A stretch of DNA of 64,000 nucleotides from Typhlomys cinereus. Taxonomy: Eukaryota; Chordata; Mammalia; Rodentia; Platacanthomyidae. This document shows positions 24,204 to 35,900 of the stretch, in pieces. The stretch is taken from assembly GCA_023101885.1 (NCBI GenBank), contig JALPQD010000639.1, positions 248,001 through 312,000 of the forward strand. The letters run 5' to 3'. Every line of letters begins with the position of its first letter. Position 1 is the stretch's first letter. The translations under genes and the position numbers were made by a program. Under the pieces are notes generated by a model. That model did not search any database. It had not been told where the DNA came from and saw only the letters and a list, made by a program, of their open reading frames with translations.

Positions 24204-25840
24204 CAGGATACAAAATAAATGTGCAAAAATCAGAGACCTTCCTATATGCCCAGAATGAAAGAAGTGAAAAAGCCTTGAGAGAAACAATACCATTTATTAT
24301 AGCCCCTAAAAAAATGAAATACCTTGGTATAAACCTAACTAAGGAGGTAAGACCTTTACAATGAAAACTTTAAAACCCTAAAGAAAGAAATAGCAGAAGA
24401 CACCAGAAGGTGGAAAGACCTCCCTTGTTCCTGGATTGGCAGAATCAACATCGTGAAAATGACCATCCTACCAAAGGCAATATACAGATTCAATGCTATA
24501 CCAATCAAAATCCCAAAGCAATTCTTCAAAGAAGTTGACCAAACAATCTCAAAGTTCATATGGAGGCACAAAAGACCCAGGATAGCAAAAACAATCCTGA
24601 GTAACAAAAACACAGCTGGAGGTATAACCATACCAAACCTTAGTCTATACTACAAATCCATAGTTGTAAAGACAGCCTGGTACTGGCTCCAAAATAGACA
24701 CACAGATCAATGGATAAAGATTGAAGACCCAGATATAAGCCCACAAAGTTACAGCCATTTGGTCTTTGACAAAGGGGCCCAAAGAATCCAATGGAAAAAG
24801 AACAGCATCTTCAACAAATGGTGCTGGCAAAACTGGATCTCCACATGCAGAAGATTAAAGCTGGACCCGTACTTGTCACCATGTACAAGACTTAATTCCA
24901 AATGGATCAAGGACCTTGATATCAGGCCAGAGACTATAAAAACCATAGTTGAAAGGATAGGGAACTCCCTCGAGCTGATTGGGCTAGGCCAACACTTCCT
25001 AAACAGACATCCAATGGCACAGTCACTGCTACCAACTCTCAAGAGTTGGGATCTTGTGAAATTAAAGAGCTTCTGTTCAGATAAAGAGATTGTAATGCGA
25101 GCTCAAAGGCAACCCACAGAATGGGAGAAAATCTTCACTAACCACATATCTGATAGAGCTCTATTGTCCAGAGTGCACAAAGAACTTAGAAAACTAACTC
25201 CAAGGAAACCAATGGCCCAATTAAAAAATGGGCCCTGGAACTTAAAAGAAACTTTACCAGGGATGAAATTAAAATGTCTAACAAATATCTTTAAAAATGC
25301 TCCACCTCTTTAGCCATCAGGGAAATGCAAATCAAAACTTCCCTGAGATATCATCTCACCCCGGTCAGGATGGCAAAAATCCACAATACTAACAACGACA
25401 AATGCTGGAGAGGATGTGGAGAGAGGGGAACTCTCCTACATTGCTGGTGGGAATGCAGGCTCATACAGCCACTCTGGTGAGCCGTCTGGAGATTCTTAAA
25501 GAAATTAAAGATTGAAATGCCATATGACCCTGCTATTCCACTTTTGGGAATAACCCCCCATACAGCAGAGGTTCACCTCGATAGCACAACCACGACCATG
25601 TTCATAGCAGCACTGTTTACAATAGCAAAGTCATGGAATCAGCCCAAATGTCCAACAGTTGACGAGTGGATAAGGAAACAGTGGTACATCTATACAATGG
25701 AGTACTACTCAGCCATCAAAAATGATGAATTACTGGAATTTGCCGGGAAATGGATGTCATTAGAAACAATTATATTAAGTGAAGTATCCCAGACCCAGAA
25801 AATTAAGCACCGTATGTACTCCCTAATAGGTGGCTCCTAG
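24204..25840 (+). pseudogene. L1 ORF2 C-terminal half, disrupted
   Basis: Begins at Gly-Tyr-Lys-Ile-Asn-Val-Gln, downstream of the catalytic Asp-Asp motif. It keeps the segments Trp-Ile-Gly-Arg-Ile-Asn, the Trp-rich Ala-Trp-Tyr-Trp-Leu region, and the cysteine-rich C-terminus (Cys-Trp-Arg-Gly-Cys-Gly, then His-Cys-Trp-Trp-Glu-Cys). Damage: a 2-nt deletion near 24347 ('gaggtaagacc' where the sister copy has 'gaggtaaaagacc'), an open run 24453-25313, a frameshift near 25195, and TGA at 25478-25480 where the 31-kb copy has CGA. The last open run (25517-25840) ends at the normal ORF2 stop after Leu-Ile-Gly-Gly-Ser. It cannot make a functional protein. Confidence 0.93.
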
Positions 25841-26840
25841 TACCAAACCCACCCAGCCCACCTAGAGACAGTAATTCCAAGGATTATGAACAGGAGGGAT
25901 GGGGTAGGAGGGCCACACCAGAAAGAAGGAGAGAAGGGACCATGTTACAGCAGGGAAAATAGGCCTCCACCAAGGACCCAAATAAGTAATGAGACATCTG
26001 ATTAAGTTCACAGACTTTTGTTCCTGATCATTTACTACTGAGGGGGAGTGATCTCACCAGAAGAGGAGGGCATATAGTCTGGCAGATAAAAAGTAACAAT
26101 TTTGCAAATGGGTGATAGACCCCTCCCTCACTGTGGTTTCCCACTTTTATTACATCTACCTTTGAATGTGCTTTTATCACAAGACTCTAACAGCTTTTTG
26201 TCTCTGGCCAGGGGGTAACATAAAATGCCCACCAGGATGGAGTGAAGGGCATTGCAGGAGCAGCAAAACTGCAAAAGGAAATCAACAAACCACAATCCAG
26301 AACTTCAGAGACTCTATATCAACCACCTAGAACTAGGCCAGCTTAGTCTCTCCCCATCTTGAAGCTCAGGGAAATTTGCGGAAGAGGGGGCAGTAAGAGT
26401 GTAAGAGCATAAGGATGGGAGGAGCAATGATATGTAAGATACTCTATACTAGTTAGGGCTGAAGCAATCATAATTGGACTTTGCATGTCCTGCGCATTGT
26501 CCAACACACTGTTGACTTCACAAAGTCTAGCATCTGCTAAAGGCACCAAGATCCTTGGAGGCAAAGGATTGGCAGCCACAGCAGTGTTCCTATACCTAAG
26601 GGGAACACGGGAAAGGGTTCGGGAAAGGCCACTGGGTCCTTGTATGTCATCGGAGAGGAGGGCCCAGAGGAAAATCAGACATGCACAAGAAAGGACTCTC
26701 TGGGAATTGGGGTGGGAGGCACTGGGGGATGGGGAGGGAGAGAGGTGGGGAGGGGGAGCAGGGGGGTACGGGGGGGGGAGGAGGAGGGAGGGAGGGAACT
26801 GGTGTACCTAATAAGTTTGTATGAGCTGAAATAAAAAAAA
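25841..26840 (+). other. L1 3' UTR with G-rich polypurine tract
   Basis: About 1.0 kb of non-coding L1 sequence. At about 26706-26797 it holds many G-runs of three or more, a G-quadruplex-capable tract typical of mammalian L1 3' UTRs. It ends with 'ataagtttgtatgagctgaa', AATAAA and an A tail. Confidence 0.9.
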
Positions 26841-27064
26841 AAGAAATGAGCCATAGAAAAAGAAGGCAAGAAAAATGAATCATGGCATGAATCAGGTCAG
26901 AAAATATGCTGCACTCATATATGATGCAACCTCTTAGAATGGGGGGGGCAAGTCTTGCTGACAGATGTCAGATGAAAGTAAAGAGTGAGGGATAAAGAAA
27001 TATAAATTCATTTGTATTTGTATATGAAAGCATCGAAGAATTAAAAGGCTATTTGTCTTTCTAT

Positions 27065-27580
27065 CTTTGTTTCAGGTTTCTAATACTTGGGATTCTGGGG
27101 ACCTTTTGGATCTATGGGTTCATAGTTGTTTTTGTTTTTTGTTTTTAATTTAGAACTTTTCCACCATTGTCTCTGAACATATTTTGTGGTGTGGCTGTTA
27201 TTCATTCTCTTTTCTGTAAACCCCATTTATATGTATGGTGGCTCCCTTGAACTTTTTTTTCCAATAAGTCACTCATATTCATTCAAGTATTTTTCTTTAA
27301 TTTCTATTAGAGTTTACAATACTGTTATTCAAGTTCTATCTTTTTAAATCCCTGCTTCTGCAATAATTAATCTTCTACTAGTTCCATCTAGTATATTTTT
27401 CTTCTCAGACATAGTTTTCATTCCCAAAAATATGATTTGGATACTTTAAAAATGTCTACATCTACATAACATCTTTAGCATATAGAATAAAGTTATAGCT
27501 TTATTTCTATTTACCCGTTAACTCTAACATCTATTTCATTTTGATATGGATTCATTTCATTTCAATTAATATTCATAATG
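27065..27580 (-). mobile_element. Ancient L1M-like 3'-end fragment, minus strand
   Basis: Plus-strand phrases in order, 'tggatctatgggttcatag', 'ttccaccattgtctctgaac', 'ctgcttctgcaataattaat', 'cttctcagacatagttttca' and 'aatatgatttgg', match my recollection of the reverse complement of old mammalian L1 3' ends. High divergence implies great age. Confidence 0.6.
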
Positions 27581-27868
27581 AGTCATGCGTCTCATACTGA
27601 CGTTTCCATATGTACACGTGGTGGACTCTAATCTTTGGCATCTTCTTATTGCCCTTTTGCATCCCTCCCTGTTCATGCTTGCCCTTCTTCTCTGAAATGG
27701 TCCGCCTTCTGCTTTCATAGCAATTTTTAAAACCTAGATAGTCATGGTAAAAAAAAATATGATGTTTATCTCTCTGCACTTTCATGTTGTTTTCTAAAAT
27801 CTAGAGTTTCATGTTTTAAAATGTGACATTTATCTTTTTATACTCTAGGTTATCACTTATCAAGATAA

Positions 27869-28165
27869 TCTTGGTCTGGGAAGATAGCTCAGAAATTAAG
27901 GCTTCTGCCTCACAAGCAAAGAGACCTGAATTTGAATTCCAGACACCATGTAAAATCATATGGCAGAAATGTCTGCAGTCTGTAGTACTGACCCTGGAAA
28001 GCAGAACTTGGGAAACCCCACAGCAAAGCAATAAGGAAGTAGAGCAATCTAGGATAACTCCTGATGTCATCCTTAGGTGTTCACTGGCACATACTTGTGC
28101 TTTCTTGTACACACGCACACATGCACACGTGCATGGGCACGTGCACACACACATTCATGCAAACA
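27869..28165 (+). mobile_element. Old full-length copy of the tRNA-headed SINE
   Basis: The head 'gggaagatagctcagaaatt' is followed by the family body ('tgaccctggaaagcagaact', 'gggaaaccccacagcaaagc', 'ggaagtagagcaatc') and a CA/CG-rich tail. It shares the older-subfamily segment described at 16528. Confidence 0.8.
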
Positions 28166-28329
28166 ATAAAAGATTAATCTCTACTTCCATCATTTTCCTC
28201 AAATGACATGATTTGATTCCTGTTTAAGAGTGAGGAATGCGTCAGTGAAAATATGTACTATAGCTTTCTTCTTTTTAATCCATTGAGAGGCTTATACTCT
28301 GATCCATTAAATTGCTGTTATGAAATGTT

Positions 28330-28475
28330 ATGTTCCTTTGGTTATATATCCAGGAGTGGGGTAGCTGGATCATAATGGTTGTTCAATTTTTAGTTTTCTG
28401 AGGAACTTTCATATTGATTTCCATAGCAGCTGATCTAACTTACATTTGCACTAGCCACATATAACCATCCCTTTT
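28330..28475 (-). mobile_element. Ancient L1 ORF2 C-terminal fragment, minus strand
   Basis: 'tatatatccaggagtggggt', 'agctggatcataatggttg', 'ctgaggaactttcatattga' and 'ttccatagcagctg' form the reverse complement of the segment encoding the conserved end of L1 ORF2. The same minus-strand order as 27065-27580 suggests one very old element split by the SINE at 27869. Confidence 0.65.
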
Positions 28476-28479
28476 CCTT

Positions 28480-30465
28480 AGATGAGTTTTAACTGATCAT
28501 TTCTGTAAATATTACAGGTCTTGACTTTCAGCTTCTCTACATGTATCATGAATTTTTATTAAATTTGGAACTTGAAGTATTTATCTTGTTGAATGCCAGA
28601 TATTTTTACATTGCAAATATTTTTGGCTTTTTTTCCCCCATAGAATTCAGTTATTTGGAAGTGAGCCTTCAGTAAAGGATTAGAACAATCTAGCCCAGAG
28701 CTGGTGATTTCAACAATAAATCCAGACTCCGCAGTTTTCAATCCAGACATTAACAAGCCTCATGAGTCATTCCACTCTGGTTAACTGGAAAAAGACCCTT
28801 TCTAGGTACTGCGTTGATGTTATGCACTTTTCTTCATAAGTTGTTTGGTTTGCTCTGTGATTTCTTCACATTCAGGAATTGATTAATCTCTGTTGAACAC
28901 TAAAGACTGATGCTTAGTACACCTCAGAAGTTCTCTATGTGGGCCACTCTCTTCTTTCCAGTACTTTACCTTATAAATTCTACTTTCATCTATCCAAATG
29001 GACCTCTTTGTCTTATCAACATGGGGGCTGTGCATGGGTTCTTTTCTCCATTTTGTAGGGTCAAAGGAAAGTGATTGGCAATTAATTTTAGGCCTTGTTC
29101 ACTTGTTTATTGTCTCTTGGGAATGATTTCCAACATTGGCTAATCTTCACTGTTTTAAAAACCATGATCTTATATATTTTGTTCATTATTAGGTTAAACC
29201 AGGCATGACAGCAATCTGGTCTCTGTGACTTCATCTTAGCCAGAAGCAAAGTCTCGACAACTATTGAAATCACATTATAAATACCTTTCTAACTTCCAAA
29301 TTCATTCTTCTTAAATTTCATTATATTTTTTCTTGACTAATTCTTTTTCTCTAATTCCAAATTTCTATAGGGTAATGCCCAAATGTTCATATTTAGAAAG
29401 CAGCCATTATTTGTGTTGAAGTTTTTATAGATAAAATGAGAAAAATGAAAGTAGTAATTTGAGTTCACGAAACTATTTTATTATAAAACATGCAATCAAT
29501 TTGTTTTTAATATATGTATAACTGCATAGTACAATAAATGATCTCTAGATAAAAATCTATTTTACACACTAAAATTAAGAAATATTACTGGCTCCACATA
29601 AAATGTACACAAGCCCTTTCCAAATCACACATATGCATAGGTGATTATTTTCACATTGTTTCTTTTTTCTCAGTGATTGCTGTAGTTATACAAAGTTGCT
29701 AAGAAGCAAAACATGATAGGTTAGAACCTGGAAGAATAAAGGCAATCTGGAACAAAAATGCTAACTTTTACTTAAACTGGGGCAGATACAATGAGTAAGA
29801 GGTGTTCAGCAAAGGATAGAAGGACAGAGAGTTGGACAAAAATCATGGTTTTCTGGAGAGAAGTAATTTTTGTCAAATTTAATTGCAATCACACATATGT
29901 ACACAGAGGTTTGTGTGACTGGAAACAATGAGCCAAAACTACAGAAATAGGTATCTTGATTTAAAATAAAAAATGTGTAAAGTACCATGCTACTAAATTT
30001 GAAAATTCTCATTAGATACCTTTTGTTCTAGGCAAATGCTCAGTTATTTCTGGTTGCACAATTAATATTAGAAGGATTTTACAATCAAAGAGCTAACTGG
30101 CCTGTGTTCAATAATTTCATAGGTCTGTCCTTTAGATTTTCAAAGAAGGGTTTATTCTTCTATGCAAAAACATGAACCTTAAAAAATGGCAGAAATTTCC
30201 AGTTTATCTTATGGAGTTTTTTGAATTGCAACACAAAAAAATCTATAAACTGATCTATCCATAAATACCAACAAATACAGTATAAAAATTACTTAGCATT
30301 GATTTAAATGGAGTGTTCCAAAGAGGAATAAAGAGATAATAACATAAGTCTATTAACACGGTTAATTGAATCAACAAATAACCCATTTGATAAATATATA
30401 ATACTAAATATTGAGTTATTAATTTATTAAATGACAATTGAGAACTGAGCATTTACACATACTTA
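28480..30465. other. Mostly unannotated; possible further ancient L1 debris to about 29250
   Basis: 28800-29250 has phrases such as 'cacttgtttattgtctcttg' and 'ggaatgatttccaacattgg' that may continue the old L1. 29280-30465 is very AT-rich with nothing recognised. Confidence 0.4.
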
Positions 30466-30469
30466 TGAA

Positions 30470-30835
30470 GTATTATTTAGTTAAGGCCAGGCTCTGAGCA
30501 AACTTTCAGGGGCTAGGTAACTGATGTGATGTATGTGACCCAGCTTATAGAGCTGTGAGCATTCCTTGGGCAAGTGAATAAGATGGAGACAGAACTAGCT
30601 GGCAAGCTGGAAACTGACAAACCAGAAGACATGCTCAGGTCCTTAACCCTCTGTCAGCTCTTCATATGGAAGTGGTGAGACCGGTTCCTTCTTATCCTGA
30701 AGTTGGCATAATTTTCCTGCCATGCTTAACTGTAACCTTGAGCCATGAACATAAATAAGGCTCCCTTTCCCATAACTTTTTTGAATCGTTCGTTATAGCA
30801 ACAAGATTGTGGGGTTACATATCTTGGTAGCAAAA
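30470..30835 (+). mobile_element. URR1-like hAT-Charlie DNA transposon fragment
   Basis: 'gtgagcattccttgggcaag', 'aagatggagacagaactagc', 'gtcagctcttcatatgg', 'ccatgcttaactgtaacctt' and 'gaacataaataaggctccct' follow the order of a common rodent non-autonomous hAT-Charlie element. Relatives are at 44145 and 50600. The family name is from memory. Confidence 0.5.
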
Positions 30836-30879
30836 CAGGGTGTTGCAGTGAAGAGGACAGAACTCTAGTGTGTGCTGGG

Positions 30880-30977
30880 CACTACTCAAGTTCTGGGGGA
30901 CACCGAGCAAACAATGCAACATCCGTGCCCTTGGGAAATTTACATCATACGGAAGATAAATTCACAAATGTCTTAAT
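30880..30977. mobile_element. Ancient interspersed repeat, left part (split by the L1)
   Basis: 'tgtgctgggcactactcaag' and 'gtgcccttgggaaatttaca' recall a very common ancient mammalian repeat. Matching sequence seems to resume at 38100 beyond the L1 ('gagttttaagcaggagagga' near 38480) and again after the second L1 at 39400. I am not certain of the family name. Confidence 0.4.
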
Positions 30978-30991
30978 AAAAGAATAATGCT

Positions 30992-31853
30992 GGGCCTGGG
31001 CCACGCCCCGGGACCCCGGGACCACTTCTCCCTCCCGCGCCGCCTTTGTCTGCCCTAACGCGCCCTGCTCTGCCAGGCCCCCAGGTAAGTCCACGCCCAG
31101 CCCCGCCCCACCCAGGTCGCCCCACGTACGGGCGGCACCCAGGCTGCCTCGGGCTTTGGCCTGGGCCATGCCCGGGTACCCTTTCTCCCTACTACCTGCC
31201 TGTCCGCCCAACTGGACAGGACGTGCTCGCTTTCCTCCATCCCTGGAGCTTGGGTGGGGCACTAAGCCGAGTCCCAGGTCCAGGGTGAAGAATTCTGCCA
31301 TCAACATCAGCCCCTATGTCTCTCTGGCCTACCAGAGACCCACGCACGTGGTCTACAGAAGACACGCTGCTACTCAGAATTCAATAGAATCCAAAGAAAA
31401 CTCAAGCAAAGTTCTAAGGGTCAAAGGCCATACATCTGTAAACCTTTACAATCATCCTATCACATGGGAGAGATTCTTCACATCCAGCTCAAAGTTAAGT
31501 AAACCTCCTTTTTTTCACCTTACTGTTCCTTTCTAATATTAATCACTATAGATTAACTTTTCCATAAAGACACCCCAAAAACACAACTCCAGGGATCATA
31601 CCACTTACCCTCACATATCACCAAGATACTACATCGTAAAAGTGCACTATCATACTAATATTCACTCTTGTCTACTTGATCTGACTTAATTGATGTACTA
31701 ACAACCTAACAGCCTCAACTAGGAAATAACAATAATAAAAGACAAACATACCCAACCCCACGGCAAGCACTAGTAATAACTGCCCAAGTTTAGGAATACC
31801 AACTAAATCAGTCAAAAACACACAGAAACTGAAAAGCCTTAGAAGACAAAACA
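30992..31853 (+). promoter_or_regulatory. L1 5' UTR (internal promoter) with a 165-bp subrepeat
   Basis: The first 290 bp are very GC- and CpG-rich, unlike any non-L1 DNA in the window. The motif 'ggcctgggcca' plus 'gccc' recurs at 30993 and 31158, followed both times by 'cttctccct'-like and 'tgctc' landmarks. That gives a partial tandem repeat with a 165-bp period. The rest (31290-31853) is AT-richer and leads to ORF1. L1 5' UTRs are known to carry an internal RNA polymerase II promoter; the transcription start is inferred to be at the 5' end. Confidence 0.8.
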
Positions 31854-32893
31854 ATGCCCAAGTCAAAGTGCAGATCCATGAGAAACAAAACCCAAGAAGA
31901 CCAATCTCCCACTGAAAGAATTAACCCTATAATGATGGATTCCAACCAGAACAAATTCACAGAAAACAGCCAAGAAAGCCAGACCCAAGACAAAGACTTT
32001 CAAAGTATGATCATTACCATGATTAATACTATGAAAGAGGAAATCCAAGAGGAGTTAAGCAACAGAATCAACCACTTTGAACAGAAACACAACAGGCATT
32101 TGGAAGAGTTGAGAAAAACAGTTCAAGAAACAAAAATAGGCATAGAGCAGTTAAAACAGACTCAAGCAGAGTTTAAAACTGAACTAAAAGACAAAGCTAT
32201 CTTCAACCTAAAGCTCAACAGAGAGTCTTATCAGCAGAACTAATGAAGCAGAAAATAGAATTTCAGATCTTGAAGACAAAGTGGGAGAATTAACCAACTC
32301 AATGGAAGAGATTGTTAAAGCCAAAAAGATACTGGAGAGGAACATTCAAGAGATATGGGACACCCTGAAGAAGCCTAACATATGCATTCATGGAATACCA
32401 GAACAAGAACCCAAAATACCACACCTGAGGAAATTTTTCAAGTTATCATAAATGAAAACTTCCCTCAACTGAAGAATGAGAAGCCCATCCAAATACAAGA
32501 GGCATTTCGCACTCCAAACAGATATGACCAAAATAGAAAATCGCCACAGCAAATAATAGTCAAAACACTCCACATTCAAGACAAAGAAAAGGTGCTGAGA
32601 GCTTCAAGAGAAGAAAAGCAAGTCACTTTTAAAGGTAAACCTATTAAAATAACAAATGACTTCTCAATGGAAACAATAAAAGCAAGAAGAGCAAGAGAGA
32701 CATACTTCAAGTATTAAATAAGCAAAAATGCCAACACAGACTGATATACCCGGCAAAACTATCTGTCATGATCGAAGGAGAAAGAAAAATTTTCCAGCAC
32801 AAAGACAACTTGAAGGGATACATGTCTACCAAACCAGGCCTTCAAAAAATGCTAGAAATGATATGCAAACTTGAAGACAGAAGGGAATTATAA
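31854..32893 (+). pseudogene. L1 ORF1 (RNA-binding chaperone) pseudogene
   Basis: ORF1p is the trimeric RNA-binding protein of the L1 ribonucleoprotein. The start Met-Pro-Lys-Ser-Lys-Cys matches the copy at 57368. Residues about 55-115 are Glu/Lys/Leu/Gln-rich with heptad-like spacing, fitting the coiled coil. The frame breaks near 32195 (extra base), near 32405 (lost base) and near 32690 (deletion). After those shifts the RNA-recognition-type core (Asp-Lys-Val-Gly, Ile-His-Gly-Ile-Pro-Glu) and the C-terminal domain (Arg-Thr-Pro-Asn-Arg-Tyr-Asp, then Lys-Gln-Val-Thr-Phe-Lys-Gly-Lys-Pro) are still readable. The C-terminus is shortened relative to the minus-strand copy at 63123. Confidence 0.92.
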
Positions 32894-32949
32894 TACCACA
32901 AAAATATAAATGAAAAACAATAAGCTTACAAAATCCACTAACATAAAAA

Positions 32950-35900
32950 ATGTCCAGAATTAAAAAGAATTTTTCCATTATAACATTTAATGTCAATGGG
33001 CTCAACTCACCGATTAAGAGACACAGATTACAAACTTGGATTAAAAATCACAACCCATCAATCTGCTGCCTTCAGGAAGCTCATCTCACCACAAAAGATA
33101 GGCACATCCTAAAAATGAAAGTCTGGTCCAAAATTCTGTAAGCTAATGGAACCAGAAACAGGCAGGGGTAGCCATTATGCTATCAGACAAAGTGGACTTC
33201 AAACAAAAAAAAAATCATAAGAGACACAGATGGATACTACATTTTAGTCAAAGGTACAATTCACCAGGAAGACTTCACAATACTAAACATATATGCATCC
33301 AATACGGGTCCCTCCACATTCATTAAGAAAATCCTACAGCGCCTAAAGGGAGAAATCAATCCCAAAACGATAATTCTTGGGGATTTCAACACTGCCCTCT
33401 CAACATGGGATAGATCAACAGGTCAAAGACTTAACAGGGACACTTTGGAACTTAATCAAACCCTTAAAGAAATGGACCTTACAGATCTCTATCGAACCTT
33501 TCATCCACATACCAAAGAATACACATTTTTCTCAGCAGCATATGGAACTTTCTCCAAAATAGATCACATATTGGGCCACAAAATGAATCTCCACATAAAC
33601 GGAAAGTTGAAATTCTAGCCTGTGCCCTCTCAGACTGGACATTCACACCACAACAAGAGACAGAAAATACACTAACTCCTGGAAACTTAACACTATGATG
33701 CTGAATGAGAACTGGATTCAGGAAGAAATTAAAAAGGAAATTCAAGATTTCCTGAAAGTGAACGATAATGAAAATACAACTACCAAAATCTCTGGGAAAC
33801 AATGAAAGCTGTCCAAAGAGGTAAGTTCATAGCTCTTAATGCCTACATCAAAAAAATGGAAACATCAGAAATAAACAACTTAACAATGCAGCTTAGAGCT
33901 TTAGAAAAACTAGAGCAATCTCTTCCCAAAAGCAGTAGAAGACAGGAGATTAGCAAAATAAGGAGAAAAATATCTGAAATCGAGATTAGGAAAATGATAG
34001 AGAAAATTAACCAGTCAAAAAGCTGGTTCTTCGAAAAAATCAATAAGATTGATACACCCCTAGCTAAATTAACCAAAAGCAAGAGAGAGAAAACCCAAAT
34101 TGATAAAATTAGAAATGAAAATGGAGTTATCACTACTGATACCCAAGAAATCCAGAGAATTATAACATCATATTTCAAAAACTTGTACTCTGTGAAATAT
34201 GACAACACAAAAGAGATGGATGAATTCCTAAGTAAACACAACTTACCTAAATTGAATCAGGAAGTTGTGAATTATTTAAATAGTCCTATAACATATAAGG
34301 AAATTGAGGAAGTAATCTCGAATCTTCCCACCAAAAAATGTCCTGGACCAGATGGATTCAGCATAGAGTTCTACCACACATTTAAGGAGTTAATAACACC
34401 AATACTACTTAAACTGTTCCAACAAATAGCAAAGGAAGGAACACTACCAAATTCCTTCTATAAAGCTAATACTGTTTTAATTCCAAAACCTAATAAAGAT
34501 ACACTTAAAAAAAAAACTATAGGCTGATCTCTCTAATGAACACAGATGCAAAGATTCTCAACAAAGTCTTAGCAAATTGGATTCAAAAACATATCAAAAA
34601 GATCATTCATGGGGACCAAGTAGGCTTCATCCCCGGCACACAAGGTATGGTTCAACATTCGCAAATCAATAAATGTAATTCATCATGTAAACCAGTTCAA
34701 AGCCCAAGACCACATGATACTCTCGATAGATGCAGAAAAAGCTTTTGACAAGATCCAACAGCCTTTTATGATCAAAACACTAGAGACAGTAGGAATGGAA
34801 GGAACCTTTATCAATATAATAAAAGCTGTATACAACAAGCCCACAGCAAGGATTATGCTCAATGGGGAACAATTGGAAGCATTCCCACTTCGATCAGGAA
34901 CTAGACAAGGCTGTCCACTCTCACCACTTCTATTTAATATTGTACTTGAAGTGTTAGTTGAAGCCATAAGACAAGAAAGGGACATAAAAGGGATTAGAAT
35001 AGGCAAGGAAGAAGTCAAGCTATCCCTATTTGCAGATGACCTGAGTAATCCCAAAAACTCCACCAGGAAGCTCCTGGAACTAATTGAGAAGTTCAGCAGG
35101 GTAGCAGGATACAAAATAAATGTACAAATAGTGCCCTTCCAATATGCTCAGAATGAAAGAAGGGAGAAAGCCCTGAGAGAAACAATCTCATTTACTATAG
35201 CCCCTAAAAAAATAAAATACATCGGTGTAAACCTAACCAAAGAGGTAAAAGACCTTTACAATGAAAACTAAAACCCTCAAGAAAGAAATTGCAGAAGACA
35301 CCAAAAAGTGGAAAGACCTCCTGTGTTCCTGGATTGGTAGAATCAACATCGTAAAAATGACCATCCTACCAAAGGCAATATACAAATTCAATTCTATGCC
35401 AATTAAAATCCCAAAGCAATTCTTTAAAGAAGTTGACCAGGGGCTGGAGAGGTGGCTCAGGGGTTAAGCCTCCGCCTTGCAGGCGGAAGGTCCTGAGTTT
35501 GGATCCCAGATCCCACGTATAAACGTCAGGGGGAAGCGGGGGTGGCCTGCGCTTCTGGTCCTGGTAGGGCAGAGCCTGTGAATCCCGGGGCAGAAGGAGG
35601 TGGAGGCGGCCATGGTGGTTCCCGAATTCGTCCGTGGTTCTACACACACACACACACACACACACAGACACACACACACACACACACGCGCGCGCACATA
35701 CATACGCACATGCACACAGTTGAATAAATAATAAAAAAAATTAAAAAAAAAAAAAGAAGTTGACCAAACAATCTCAAAATTCGTATGGAGGCACAAAAGA
35801 CCCAGGATAGCAAAGACAATCCTGAGTAACAAAAACACTGCTGGAGGTATCACCATACCAAATCTTAATCTATACTACAAATCCATAGTTGTAAAAACAG

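Larger units (their letters stand above)
24204..26840 (+). mobile_element. 5'-truncated L1 (LINE-1), 2.6 kb
   Basis: It runs from the ORF2 reverse-transcriptase tail through the 3' UTR to an A-rich end. A perfect 15-bp TSD 'aagaaatgagccata' flanks it at 24189-24203 and 26841-26855, which fixes both boundaries and shows standard target-primed reverse transcription with 5' truncation. Its 3' UTR is almost identical to that of the minus-strand L1 at 58230 (about five differences by eye in roughly 400 bp), so both belong to one recently active subfamily. Confidence 0.95.

Noticed and set aside
24453..25313. 286-codon and 360-codon (35984-37066) frames as functional genes
   Set aside because: Both are pieces of L1 ORF2 bounded by frameshifts or stops.
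26485..26883. Gly-rich and Pro-rich frames (also 37724, 38351, 43369, 58107)
   Set aside because: Each repeats at the same spot of every L1 3' UTR and comes from the polypurine tract.
35440..35520. tRNA gene (also at 1044, 12654, 47388)
   Set aside because: The A- and B-box-like segments belong to a SINE head; no cloverleaf with a proper acceptor stem and anticodon arm can be drawn, and the copies end in CA blocks and A tails with TSDs.
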